Below are positions 22,901 through 33,416 of a DNA stretch of 64,000 nt, piece by piece. A program made the translations under genes and the position numbers. How positions within the stretch are numbered: the first letter of the stretch is position 1; each line of letters opens with the position of its first letter. Origin of the DNA: Cinnamomum chago (lineage: Eukaryota; Streptophyta; Magnoliopsida; Laurales; Lauraceae); the NCBI GenBank assembly GCA_038049695.1, contig CP142453.1, positions 21,332,001 to 21,396,000 on the forward strand. The letters are read 5' to 3'. The notes beneath the pieces are model-generated. The model made no database searches and was not told the DNA's origin. It was given only the letters and a program-made list of their open reading frames with translations.

Positions 22901-25870
22901 ACATGTGCATGCTCGTGTATTCATTGCGAGTGTATCCTAAAAATATGAGGTAAAGGGCAGACCAAATGATCTTTCATAGGTATATCCATATATGCCATAG
23001 AACAACAGACTAGGGTTTGCTTGAGAATATTAGGAAGAATTGTATGCTTCAAAGAGGAATGAGCATGCACAAATTCATTACTTTAATGTTGAAATTACAA
23101 AAACAGCCTAATTTAAGAATTAAGGATCAACATATAAGGGCAATAAAGTAAAACTGAAAGATGAATAACTTTGAACCACTGTGCAGAAAATTATAATCCT
23201 TCTCCCCTAGTTGTGGCATAGATATCATTCATATTTCAACTTATCTTGTGCATCAGACATTAGAGTGGAAGTGCTTTTGTGAATATGCCAGCAAGCAGTT
23301 CCTTGGACCTGTTGAATGAAGAGTACTGATGGCCCTTTGAAACTTTTCTCAAATCAAATGAGGATAGGTTTCTTTATACTTGGTTCTCTTGCTTTGTGAA
23401 TACGTCAGCAAGCAGTTCCTTGGCCTGTTGAATGGAGAGTACTGATGGCCCTTTGAGATTTTTCTCAAATCAAGTGACAATTGGTTTCTTTATGATTGGT
23501 TCTCTTTTGGTATGCTGGATTAGAGGCAATATATATAGTATTGTTGCTTGGTTGCCACAATTCATAGAAATATGAAGCTACACTGGGAAACCAAGATATT
23601 GTCCATTTGACGTTTCAACTATAATAGTTCACGAGTAAGGTTTGCCTTTGTCCTATGTTTATTCTCAGCACTGAACGTAGCCACAATCACCTTCCTGTCA
23701 ACCATGCCAGTAAATTAGCGCCAATAAAGGTGTACTTTCCTGAAGTCAATCAATGATCATCCAGTAATTCAACTCAATCTGTATCCAAATAACCCAAAAT
23801 ATCAACATGACCATACCAAGTATATAAAATACCATTTCCTAGTGAGTAATGAATTGAGCTACATGTGCTGAGAAATCAACTAGTGTGATGGTAAGATAGA
23901 TGAGCTTACCAACAATAGTAGATATATATGTGGATTTGCAGAAGATGATCAGCTAGTTGACTGATCTACGTTAGCATATGGAGGATACTGGAAACTGTCT
24001 TCCTATGAATCAAGGATGATGTATTGCTTTGTTATGATGTGATCCTTCCCTACACCAAGTTCTGATTAGCTAACAGGTTCGAGAACAGATCTGGTGTCTA
24101 CTTCATCTGGATTGCTACCTGCCCGCCCTATTTGTGGTACCGGACGGTCTGTTTAATGCAACAGATTTTTGATGTAGAACTGATGATTATGGCTTTCATA
24201 CTTGCAGCCTAACGATCTTCTCAGACTCTCACTACAGATTTGATAGCTGATGAATGTTCCAAGTTGAAGATAGCTTAGCACTACATAGGATGGATTTTGA
24301 TATCTAGGGACAGTTATGGAAATGCAACAGTGAGTCTTACTTGGATATAGAGAACGAAAAGCCTCAGGTGGTGGGTTATTGGACGGGACGCATCAATGGC
24401 CAGGTGCACTCTCGCGCGCACGCGTCCCATCCAAGAGTGTGCCTCGTGTGTACGATAACATGCGCAAGAGAGCGCACCTGCGGACCCCCCCTATAGAGAA
24501 TAGGATCAACTAGGATTGGCAAGGAGTACATGCTGGTAGAGTATTATGCAGTTGTAAGTGCCATTTGGACTAAAGAGCTGCATTTATATAAGATGACTAT
24601 CAGACATGCTCTATTGAATGGAGGTCAATGTTGGGCAATAAAGAAAAGAGAAGAAGCTAAAGTACATACGACTAGGATTGACGTACGGAGTTGTGAGAAA
24701 GCATAAAATCAGGAATGAGTGCTATAGAGAACTGACAGAGAGTGTCAATAGAAAAAAAAAGAGATGGATGTTGTCTAAGATGGTTTGGCATGCATACCAA
24801 TTGATAGAATCAGCTCCTCTGCAACTTGAACGATGATAAGGGGGAAACAAATTCGAGCCATGTATATAGTAGAGGGGAAAGACCTTAGACTACAGACTTA
24901 AAGACAGCATAGCTTCATATAGGGACAAGTGGAAAATCAGAACTCACAAAGGCAAACCTAGATAGATGGGTTAGGTTACGATGAAGATGATGCTGTTGAT
25001 CTGTTGTTGCTCCAGTCCTTTCTTCTTTGTCAACGTAAGTCTTTGGGCAGTCTTTCACTAGGACAAAAATACATGCACACATGTGATCATATTAGATTGA
25101 TGGGATAAGATGGTGATGAAGAATAATACAAATGATGATGTCATCCGAAGGTTGTCTTTACAGGTTATCTTAGCTGGCTGAGTTGGGTTTTTATGACACA
25201 CAAACATAACTAAATCTCTTCTCATGAATGATCCTAGGCCCTAACTAAAATGATGTTTAGAATTTCCTTATTAATCAATGCTAGACATTTGCAGGGGTTT
25301 GTGTTTTGGATAGAGTTGTGGCTATCTATATGGATATGGGATGGATTCTTTATTTCTTGATGCCATTATTTGTTGAGATTAGAACAAGTAATTCTTTCCC
25401 TTCAAAGTGTTATTATGTGAATGTTGCAGTGTGGAATTCATCTCTAATAAAATATGTTTTTACTGGTGGTTTATGTTTACAGGGACTTCTTGCCTTTTAC
25501 AAGGGGTTCATCCCAAATTTTGCTCGGCTAGGGACATGGAATGTGATCATGTTCCTGACTCTAGAGCAGGTGAGTTAAAAGACATACTTATTTGCATCAC
25601 ATGTTTTCTATTATTAGTCTTCCTTCCTCCTAATTTGCGGTTCCACTCATCTGGATGAGGGCATATACACCATTGAGAGTGATCGATATGATACTGCATA
25701 ATGCCACTTTCTTCAATTCAAAGGACTTGTGCCCCTTTCAAGGATCGTAGGGCAGTTATTATATCTGTACAAAGGATTCGTGAAGTGGCCAATGTTTCAG
25801 CGTGTATTCACTTCTTTTTCAACTCTTTTTACAGGCTAAGAAATTCTTCAGAAGAGAAGTGCCAATTTGA
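16947..25870 (+). CDS. UCP1: Mitochondrial uncoupling protein (plant UCP1/PUMP1 type)
   Basis: This is a complete nine-exon gene of 304 residues. Exons: 16947..17027, 17328..17546, 17656..17734, 18740..18873, 18954..19052, 19174..19278, 22604..22678, 25483..25569 and 25835..25870. All junctions are GT-AG and keep frame. The protein is a three-repeat mitochondrial carrier. The three signature motifs are PLDTAKVRLQ (from residue 32), PTDLVKVRLQ (from 136) and PVDVVKSRMM (from 236). Phrases such as TGLGPN, ARNAIINAAELASYDQVK and GSPVDVVKSRMMGDS are characteristic of plant uncoupling proteins. It sits in the inner mitochondrial membrane; the family moves protons or anions (including dicarboxylates and amino acids) and lowers membrane potential and ROS. 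Its length matches plant UCP1. The last exon has only 11 codons. Introns 3, 6 and 7 carry LINE, SINE and copia/RTE relics without disturbing the exons. Confidence 0.96.
17905..18625 (-). mobile_element. Non-LTR retrotransposon 3' relic (RNase H-like domain) in UCP1 intron 3
   Basis: The minus strand carries an open stretch (18611..18171) with an RNase H-like start: a W..PP segment followed by LKLNYDGGVIGNPG and GIGGIIRDHSGK, then VNEAEMFASRMGL. The domain continues in another frame with HVEGSAGENANVLAKEGVE, the usual C-terminus, so the coding sequence is frameshifted and interrupted. Its 3' end near 17905 shows an AATAAAATTGC-like tail. It is antisense to UCP1 and lacks the endonuclease and reverse transcriptase, so it is a 5'-truncated dead copy. 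Confidence 0.75.
19563..19751 (+). mobile_element. tRNA-derived SINE in UCP1 intron 6
   Basis: The body contains an A box (GGGTAGCTCAGTGG, about 19579-19592) and a B-box-like GAGGATTTGAAATTG about 30 bases later. It ends in an A-run starting near 19730. The flanks AAAGATGTAACCCA (19549-19562) and AAAGATGTAGCCCA (19752-19765) form a 14-bp target duplication with one mismatch. Length, promoter boxes, tail and duplication together define a SINE inserted in sense orientation. Confidence 0.85.
20354..20381. repeat. (CT)n microsatellite
   Basis: This is an uninterrupted CT tract within UCP1 intron 6. Short ORFs across it on both strands are low-complexity artefacts. Confidence 0.9.
20670..20835. 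repeat. Poly(A) tract and (ATT)n microsatellite
   Basis: A run of more than 20 A lies at about 20672-20695, and an ATT trinucleotide tract at about 20811-20833, both in UCP1 intron 6. The poly(A) may be the tail of an unrecognised retroelement. Confidence 0.7.
21381..21490. repeat. 41-bp tandem repeat, about 2.7 copies
   Basis: TCTTCAGCCTGTGCCTAG begins at 21381, 21422 and 21463, a constant 41-bp period, each followed by an AATGCACATAGGTGAGG-like half. It lies in UCP1 intron 6. Confidence 0.85.
21815..22130 (-). mobile_element. LINE 3'-terminal fragment, antisense in UCP1 intron 6
   Basis: Read on the minus strand, the sequence ends the way LINE RNase H domains do: RLANEVANMLAKEWALLR followed by a stop. 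About 230 bases of 3' UTR lead to an A-rich tail, seen as a T-run at 21815-21826 on plus. It is a short, 5'-truncated insertion. Confidence 0.65.
23255..23960 (-). mobile_element. Ty1/copia polyprotein relic, antisense in UCP1 intron 7
   Basis: The minus strand holds degraded end-of-pol sequence of a copia element. It includes the motif LLVGKLIYLTITL near 23925-23880 and an RNase H C-terminus with a QLADVFTK-type end. The latter region is duplicated in tandem with a 117-bp period (GCAAGCAGTT at 23291 and 23408). Stops and frameshifts are frequent. No LTRs could be delimited. Confidence 0.6.
24401..24480. repeat. CpG-rich imperfect palindrome in UCP1 intron 7
   Basis: The left arm CAGGTGCACTCTCGCGCGC and the right arm GCGCAAGAGAGCGCACCTG are near-complementary and could fold into a hairpin of about 80 bases. 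Its GC and CpG content contrast sharply with the surrounding intron. Confidence 0.6.
24560..25150 (+). mobile_element. RTE-type LINE 3' relic in UCP1 intron 7
   Basis: At about 24605 the plus strand encodes ALLNGGQCWAIKKRE. This corresponds to the family-typical phrase near the C-terminus of plant RTE LINE reverse transcriptases, whose canonical form has YG.ECW..K. Further degraded pieces follow, with TGATGA-type simple sequence to about 25140. Frames are broken and only the end of the element remains. Confidence 0.55.
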
Positions 25871-26315
25871 TATGTTTTGGTCAGCTATTAGGTAAAGATA
25901 TCTTATGCAGATTCTCTACAATTTGAGCTTGGAGTATATCTAATAACGTGCCCTTTAGAAGGGCCTGCACTTGTGGGAATTCCCTTGAAATTCATAGTGT
26001 GACAGTCTGACGGAGAAGTGGATGAAGTTCTAAACAATAGCTCACTTATTTTTTTTTTTTCAGCCCTTTTCTTTTTCATTTCTTTTTTTTTCCTGGTTGG
26101 GGAGCATGGTGAAGATTAGATTAATTATAAGTAAAACTTTACAAGAATGATATTTCTCTCCCTGCTCCACTGTTGTAACTTTTAAGAATACACGTACCTA
26201 GCATTCTCCCTGGTTGTTTCTCATGGTTTACTTAGTTAACATGCAAAAGAGAGAAAATTTGATTTGAAATAAAATGGTTTCTCTGCCTTTGTGAGCTTCG
26301 ACAGGCCATGTCGAG

Positions 26316-27642
26316 CATAGTTATCAAATTCGTTTCGTTTCACCCGAAACTTCCGGATTTGTTCGGTTCGGTAGCAAAACCGTACCGAACACCTCGTTTT
26401 TTCCCGTTCGTTGAACATTTCGGGTAATTTCAGCCAAGATTCATAATTTCGGACTAGAATTGGCAGTTTCGGACTCATCATGGCCGAAACCTGCAATTCG
26501 TGTGAAGTTTATCAAATGGAAAAAGAAAAAATTAGAGACTTTGAGAGGTTATTTTTATATTTTTACCCAAAAAGAGGTTATTTTCATCTTTTGAGTTTTT
26601 GTAGAGATATAAATGTGGCCGATTGAATTGTTTCATGTACCTTCATCTCCAAGCAATGAGTTTTGCAGGAAACACTTCATCTTCTTCTAGCCCACATGCA
26701 TCCCTTACGGAGCGTATTAATTCTAGTTGAATCCCCTTTCCCCTACCAAAGCTTGATACCATTTTCTAGTTGAAGCTCTAATTGCTGCTATTGTTGACAT
26801 GCGATCTTCTTCTTGTTCTAACTTAGGGCAGCAACACACGAACCCTTTCGGAAATCAGGGCAGCAGGTTAAAAGTCTCGTTAAGCTCACTTTCAACGCTT
26901 CTTGTAAAGGAAAAAGTCCCTTTTGGCTTTCATTTGCTGGCCCCACTTAATTGGATGGGCCCACCATAAGATCAAATAAGTAACCACAACATTTTTTTTT
27001 TAATCAATCAAAGCTGAGCCATCTGATTTGAGTTCAATCGGATGCACTGGAGTTGGAATTTGTTTCATTCTTTTAAGTTTTTGTAAGTGGGCCCACCTAA
27101 AAGAGAAAGATACCCAAATCAAATGAGCCCACGTTCACATAATCCAAAGGAACCACTTGATATGACCTGAAATTTTGTTTGTGTATTAAAATTATTGTTT
27201 TAAGTGCAATTTGATTTAATGAAATAGGGGATTTTGACATATGTTCTCCATTTTCTAATAATTTTTTTTTATGTAGGCCCTTCATTAGATATGCAAAAAG
27301 TGTTTTTCGTTTTTATGTTTTAAAATTAGGAGATCTGAGTTGGCCCATTTTATAATTATGAAATCTGATCATGATGGTTGGTTAACTTTCTATTGTGATA
27401 TACGAGGATGATGTATTTGATGGAAATAATAAAAAATACCATCAGTTGGAAATTATAGTTTTCATGCTTACTAGAATGAAATTTCTTTATGTATTATATA
27501 TATATATATATATATATTCTATTTTCCGAAATGAGTTTTCGAATTGGAAAGCCGAATTGGAAAGCCGAATTGCCGAATCATCCGAACTGTTTCAGCTCAG
27601 AGCCAAACCGAAATAGGGTCCGAAACGAACTTAACAACTATG
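26316..27642. mobile_element. Non-autonomous hAT-like DNA transposon
   Basis: Terminal inverted repeats of about 22 bp (19 of 22 identical) begin CATAGTTATCAAATTCG on the left and CATAGTTGTTAAGTTCG on the right, read inward. The element is flanked by an exact 8-bp duplication, ATGTCGAG, at 26308-26315 and 27643-27650. Eight-base duplications are typical of the hAT superfamily. The 1,327-bp interior has no transposase ORF and includes a (TA)n tract near 27497-27518, so it must have been moved in trans. Confidence 0.85.
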
Positions 27643-27992
27643 ATGTCGAGTCATTTCTGCTGTTTTATAGCCAATTGTCACTTGAAGGTTGTGATGCAGT
27701 GGACAGTCCAGTTCATGACACGTGCCAGAATCAGGTACTTCAATTAAACTACTTGAGAAAGCGGCAACTCCTGGTGCCCTCTGTGGTTTGCGTTCTCTAA
27801 GTTCAATCAGTTCTATATCAAGTCTACCACACCATTTAGTCCTCATATAGATCGGCACAATGTAAGTGTTGTCTGTGTTTTCTGTGAGATTTCAACCTAT
27901 TATCATTGATTATGCCAAACTTAAAACAATTGCTGATTTTTTTAGTATTGTTTTCACAAATTATGCAACGTAAGATGGAGCATGATCTTTTA

Positions 27993-28211
27993 GGGTGCGT
28001 TTGTACAACTAGAGGTTTTTGCCATGCGGATTTTCATTACCGCGAGTTGGAGGAATCCTGCATTCCTACCCTTATATAATAGAAAGAAATCGTCTCTGTC
28101 AAGAAAAATTATTTCGTTTATTTCCTTTTTCATGAGGAAAATATGTCACACCAAACAATCAAAAAACCGGCCGCACGGAAAATTAGATACCTCTAATCGC
28201 ACAAACACACC
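27993..28211. mobile_element. Tourist-like (PIF/Harbinger) MITE
   Basis: The left end is GGGTGCGTTTGTACAACTAG and the right end, reverse-complemented, is GGTGTGTTTGTGCGATTAG, both running on into AGGT. The flanks are TTTA on each side, consistent with a TTA-type target duplication. The 219-bp length and lack of coding potential fit a Tourist MITE. Confidence 0.65.
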
Positions 28212-28979
28212 TTTAAGGATTTCCAAAGGTCGGCTTTAGCATTTAAAATCTGGTCTCCACCCATGAATGAAGATATCCTCGTAAGAATCACTCTAAGAAG
28301 CCTGTCATGTGGCATTAACTGGCCAAATGTTCCTTTTTACTACAAATCATCTGTCATACATCAGCTGAAATATGGGCTCCAAATCTATTTCATTGGATTT
28401 GGATCATCTATCAAGACCTAGAGATTCAGTTGCAGAACTTGTGGGATATTTCATAATGTCCAAAATCTTTGTAAAATATTTTCCTGTTAACAATTGAAAA
28501 TGGATTGATTGAATTTGTACTGATACATGAATTTTGCAAAAATTTACTTCCATGCTTTTGATTGATAGAGCGCCCCATTCACCATGGGGCAAAGGCAAAG
28601 GCAAAGGCAGGTGCTTTATCAGGGCGATTACAATGTTTTCAGTGGACAGTTGATTGGATGGTTTCTTTTCTTTCATCTGCCAAGTAAGGTTGGTCATGGA
28701 CACGAGTCCTTGATGGAGAGGCACTGGCAAGGATATTTGGTTCAACAATTTGCACGTCTGTTAACAGAAATTGCAGTCTTCGAATTTACAAGATTTGCAG
28801 CAAAGCATCATAACTGAAAAGGTGTGAAAAAAGTTAATCCGGTGTTCAAAATTTAGTTGAAGCAACTGGGTCCATCTTACTGATTTGAGTAATAATTTAT
28901 AACTGGATCACTACAATGAGTGTCAGGACTGATGAGTGGTTTGAATTTTCCAAAGGTGGCTGTGGGCCCCAGCCTTGCG

Positions 28980-29045
28980 TGTAGCAATGGCACTGCACTA
29001 TACTACAGTGCAGCGAAACTGCATTGTAGTTCTGCCCTTTTAGGG
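28980..29045 (+). repeat. Dispersed repeat, copy 1
   Basis: A stretch of about 60 bases (TGGCACTGCAC ... TAGTTCTGCCC) matches, in opposite orientation, a stretch at about 50221-50280 inside the subtilase gene. This indicates a dispersed element, probably a MITE fragment. Its ends could not be set. Confidence 0.55.
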
Positions 29046-31259
29046 GGGCAACGAGTTTGTTGGTCTCCCCACCTTACCATATTTCATGATTTTGAGTCCA
29101 AACCCCCTAAATCTAGCTATCAAATCAACTCCTACTCACAGTACAAAGTAATAAACAGTTGATTCATCATATACGGTTGAACAAACTGATAGGGAAGGAG
29201 TGGTCAAAACTTGGCACTGCTCCAAACCCGGAGTGACCTGACTTCATGGAGAGATTTGGGAGTTCTACCCGCTCAGCTGGATCCATGGGCATCCCCCCAT
29301 ATCAGTAGCATCACTGTTCTGAAAAGATCACACTAGGGCTAGTTTAAATGATGATGCCCTTAAAAGTAATAGATCAAGAGAACCAGCGACAGATTGAATC
29401 AGATGGATTTTCAACATCGAATCTTCTGAGGTCTTGAGGAATTCCCCCAGTGCACCCAGAAATACCGATTGAGATCTCATCAATGAACATATCTAGAATG
29501 ATTCTCCAACAATCACTACAGAAGCTCAATTTCCAGCAGGAGTCCTAAACCCAGAACTCAAACAACATTTAAAAACCCCTGATTATAAGGAAACAATCAC
29601 CATTGATGTTAAGACTCAAAATTACAATAAATGAAAAGTCCAGAAGATCAGAGTTCTTGAAATCAACAAAATTCCAGTCCAAGGGAGGTAAAATAATGGA
29701 TAGCTTTGAACATGTGTTAAGAATCACTTGATTACAGCCATTTACAGGATAACCAAATATCCAATCTCTTAGCTTTTAGTCCTCAAAACTTAGTGGTACT
29801 ACATTGTGAAAAGATACTGGGGGTGGTGAACTCCCAGCGGCGGGAAGACTGGATGTCTCAAATTAGGAACAGTACTCATTCAATGGAGTCAGGTGTGAGA
29901 ATGGATTGGATTGACAAGCTAGCTCGAAACGTAACTAAAGACGCTTCATCAGAAGCATGATTTGGCACCTCAACTAGGGTCCAGAACCTCAATTTCTTGC
30001 ACAACAACAGGTGGCTACTGCTTTCAAAATGAGGCACATAGCAGAGTTTATGCAACCCGCAACCGATTGGCCCGACAAAGTACAAGTGATTTCCCGACTT
30101 AAGGAAATAGGCCTGGTGGATATTGATAACCGTATGATCTAAGGCCATCAAAATAACAGCCAGGCAGATGAAGGGATAAGTTTTGAATTTTACCAACTAT
30201 TTTATGGACTTTTATCATTTTTCCCCCTTTTTAAGATGTATACATCCAGAAATCATCTCATATCTTGTAGGGTCAATGGGCTCCACAAACTCTCGTCAAA
30301 AGATATGGTTCTTTATTAGAGGCAGAAGATATAGTTCTTTATTATAGGCAGAATGGCAGAGGATGTGGAATCTGCAAGGGATTTTAGGGACAAATAGGAA
30401 AGAGGCATAATTTCATAACTAATGTAGAAAGGCTCCAGAACTTCATTATATTAGTATTAGATATGCATTGCAATCATAAAGATTCTTTAGTTGTAGCCAA
30501 ATGTGATATTTTATAACACCATCTCTTTCTTTTTTGGCTAGAACTATAAAACCATTCCTGTATAAAATATTTTTAAAACGGTAACAAAAGCTTTTATTAA
30601 AGAAAAAGGAGAATACAAAAAGAGAAGTAGTAAGGGAGGTAAACCTTATTCATATCATAAGATAATGATGAGATTTAGGGACCTTTTCCATAATCTGCTC
30701 TTTTCATCATCTCAAAGTCTACTTGGCTACTATAATGATATAGAATGTTAAGACCGTAAAAATGGCAGCCCATTGGGCTTTTACAGGTTAAGTCAGGCTT
30801 GGTAAAACTAATAGTAACATTAAGCTTTATAGCAACAAGCACTTCCTGAATACCAGTGTAGGGAGAATAAGGATGAAACTATTATATTATCAATACCTGG
30901 TCCCCAAACACCTAAAGCCTCACTGTTCATCTGGTTTTGGACCACATTTTTTTTTTGATAATGCAGGGTTCCAGTCCTTTGGGCCAAAATAATCTCTACG
31001 GGCCCAGGAAAGAAAGGCAGATAAAATTCCCCTGTGACCCCAATTTCCCCTGGACCATATAAACCAAGTAAAACCAGAACCCTGTCAGCATGCATAATCT
31101 AGCACCTAAAAAAAAAGAGTAACTTGAATTTTATGACTAACTACCATTATTCTATTCATGTAATTGCCTGCATACAGCAATCCATAAAAATGCATGAATA
31201 GAAGCTGGTAAACACTTATTTCAGCACAGTAGGGTCAACCCCTCCTCAACGGGAAATCT

Positions 31260-31925
31260 AAACACCACCACCAGAGCATTATGTGAAACTCAATTTTGAT
31301 GGTGCAGTTGACACCCAAACAAATAATGCAGGGATGGGAGGTATTTACAAGAAACCATATTGGTCAAATGATACAAGCATATGCCCCAAAGTTTGAATCA
31401 GACAATCCCCTTTGAGCAGAGGTGAATAAAATGGGCCTGAAACAGGTTATGGTATAAGGGGCCATGCTAATCATCATTGGAAAAACAACATTCAGGACAA
31501 ATATCATGGGACATCTTGGGCATGTTGAAAAGACTCTTAACAAATCAAATCCATCTAAGCTCAGAACAAGCACGCTTCTTTTGAAGATCAGCAAACAGAC
31601 TAGCTGATATGCAGGCTCATGTCCAACCTACCACTCCAACAATATACACGAATTACTATCAGATGCAGTCAGAGCTATAGCCAGAAAGAGCTGGATGCAG
31701 TTTACTGTAACCACAGGCAGCCGTCTAACAGCGCCAAACTCAAAAGGGAAAGCCACAGATGAAACAGGCAGTGTCATCTATTGGCACTCAAGGAAAAAGG
31801 ACCACATTTCTGAAAACATCTTTGATCAATAATTTTTCTTTCTTCTGTTTGCTAGTATCTTTTGAAGCAGCTTGTATGAACTTGTTTCTAGTTTTTTTCT
31901 AATAAAATCTCATAAAAAAAGAACT
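31260..31925 (+). mobile_element. LINE RNase H relic with poly(A)-like end
   Basis: At about 31280 the plus strand encodes HYVKLNFDGAVDTQ and NNAGMGG, the start of a retroelement RNase H domain, before the frame breaks. It ends near 31900-31920 with AATAAAATCTCATAAAAAAA, the usual polyadenylated end of a non-LTR element. Confidence 0.6.
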
Positions 31926-32110
31926 CATCCAATGGGGGTGGCCGAGAACTTTCTTAGGGAATACTTCACACATGAACTTAAAGTAACCACCCCCTCTTAT
32001 CATAACTTAAAACATAGTTATAATTTATATATAAATGAAAAATGAGAACATCCTTCACATGTAAAATAAGTTGGAGGAGTTTGAAGATACCACCAGACTA
32101 TCAACAGTTT

Positions 32111-33385
32111 TCACTGATTTTCATTTCCTGGTGTGCCAGGTTTAGGGAGCACTGCAGCAGAATCCATCAAACTGGCAGCAATAGCGGCAGTGAGATCCTT
32201 ATCTTCCATCTCCGAAAGCCCATCCAATCCATCAGTAAACTGCAAATGATCAGAGGGCTGTGATGTATTGGTTCGGTGAGGGGTGGCCTGTGATGTTGCA
32301 TTGCAGGATTTTGTGATCCTCTGAGCATCTTCTGGCGAAAGCCACTGCCCGAATCCATTGGAAGCTTCAGAAGATGAGAGTGGGCACTCTTTAGGAAAAT
32401 TACCTCGGACAAGGAAAATGCTCCAGCCAAAGCCTTTAAGAGTGTCCAGATATGCTGAGAGGTAGAACTTGGAAAGGTGTTCAGGGGCAGCATAGAGGCT
32501 GTCAAAGTTGTACCACTCACCATCCACCTTTCTGATGCAGAACCAGTGGTCCTGCAGATGACAGATGAAGGCATTTTCCAGCTGGGGGTCAACCTGGGCT
32601 GGCTCTGCAACAGGGCAATCGAGTGGGATGACTTGTAGATCCCACACCTCTAAAGCCTTCTCCAGAACCTGCAGGCCACAGGAAGTTAAAAAAAAATAAT
32701 ATATCTATTTATGAAGTAGTGGAAAATGAATATGAATATCTACAGGAATGATGGTATAGACGTAGGTAGAGGTGAGCAGGTATCCACCATTAAGAAACAC
32801 AAGCAAACTGGTTGGTAAGCAGTTTCTTCAGCCCCAAGATACAACTATGAACTATGGATAACATGCTCTGTTAGGACAGAATAAGTTCTTTTTTATTTCT
32901 CTGAATTATATAGCTTGTTACAATTCCCATGAGCTATGATGCACGGATACTTCAAAATGGGCAACGTATCGTATCCGATACTTCACTTTTACATGTAAAA
33001 TCCGTGTCCCCGCCATGTCTATGGCGTGTCCCTGCCGTATTCGGGCATCATAGCCCATGAGCACTTAGCTATGCATGTTAAACATGAAATAGAAAAAGCT
33101 TGTGACTGAGACCCGACATGTCCACACTGATTTCATCATCATCTAAGCATTAACCCATCTATCTCTGGTCAGCTTTATGAATCAGACTATTCACCCCCCA
33201 ACCCTATTTATGGCATGTCCATTCAGATATATAATGAAAAGAGACAATAAATATTCATTGTATCCACAAAGATGCACCATATAATGGTGCATTGAAACCT
33301 TTAAAAAAGGGAAGAAAAAGGAATAAACTTTGGTACATTGTATACTCAACACTAACACGGCAGATTCAGAATGCAATTCAAAAAG

Positions 33386-33416
<31 letters not shown>

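Larger units (their letters stand above)
25871..32110. other. Convergent intergenic region between UCP1 and the ataxin-3 gene
   Basis: These 6.2 kb contain no complete gene. They hold the hAT-like element (26316-27642), the Tourist-like MITE (27993-28211), a dispersed repeat at about 28980-29045, and a LINE RNase H relic (about 31260-31925), each listed separately. Sequence between about 28220 and 31200 has only short ORFs with no family resemblance I can defend. Confidence 0.5.
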
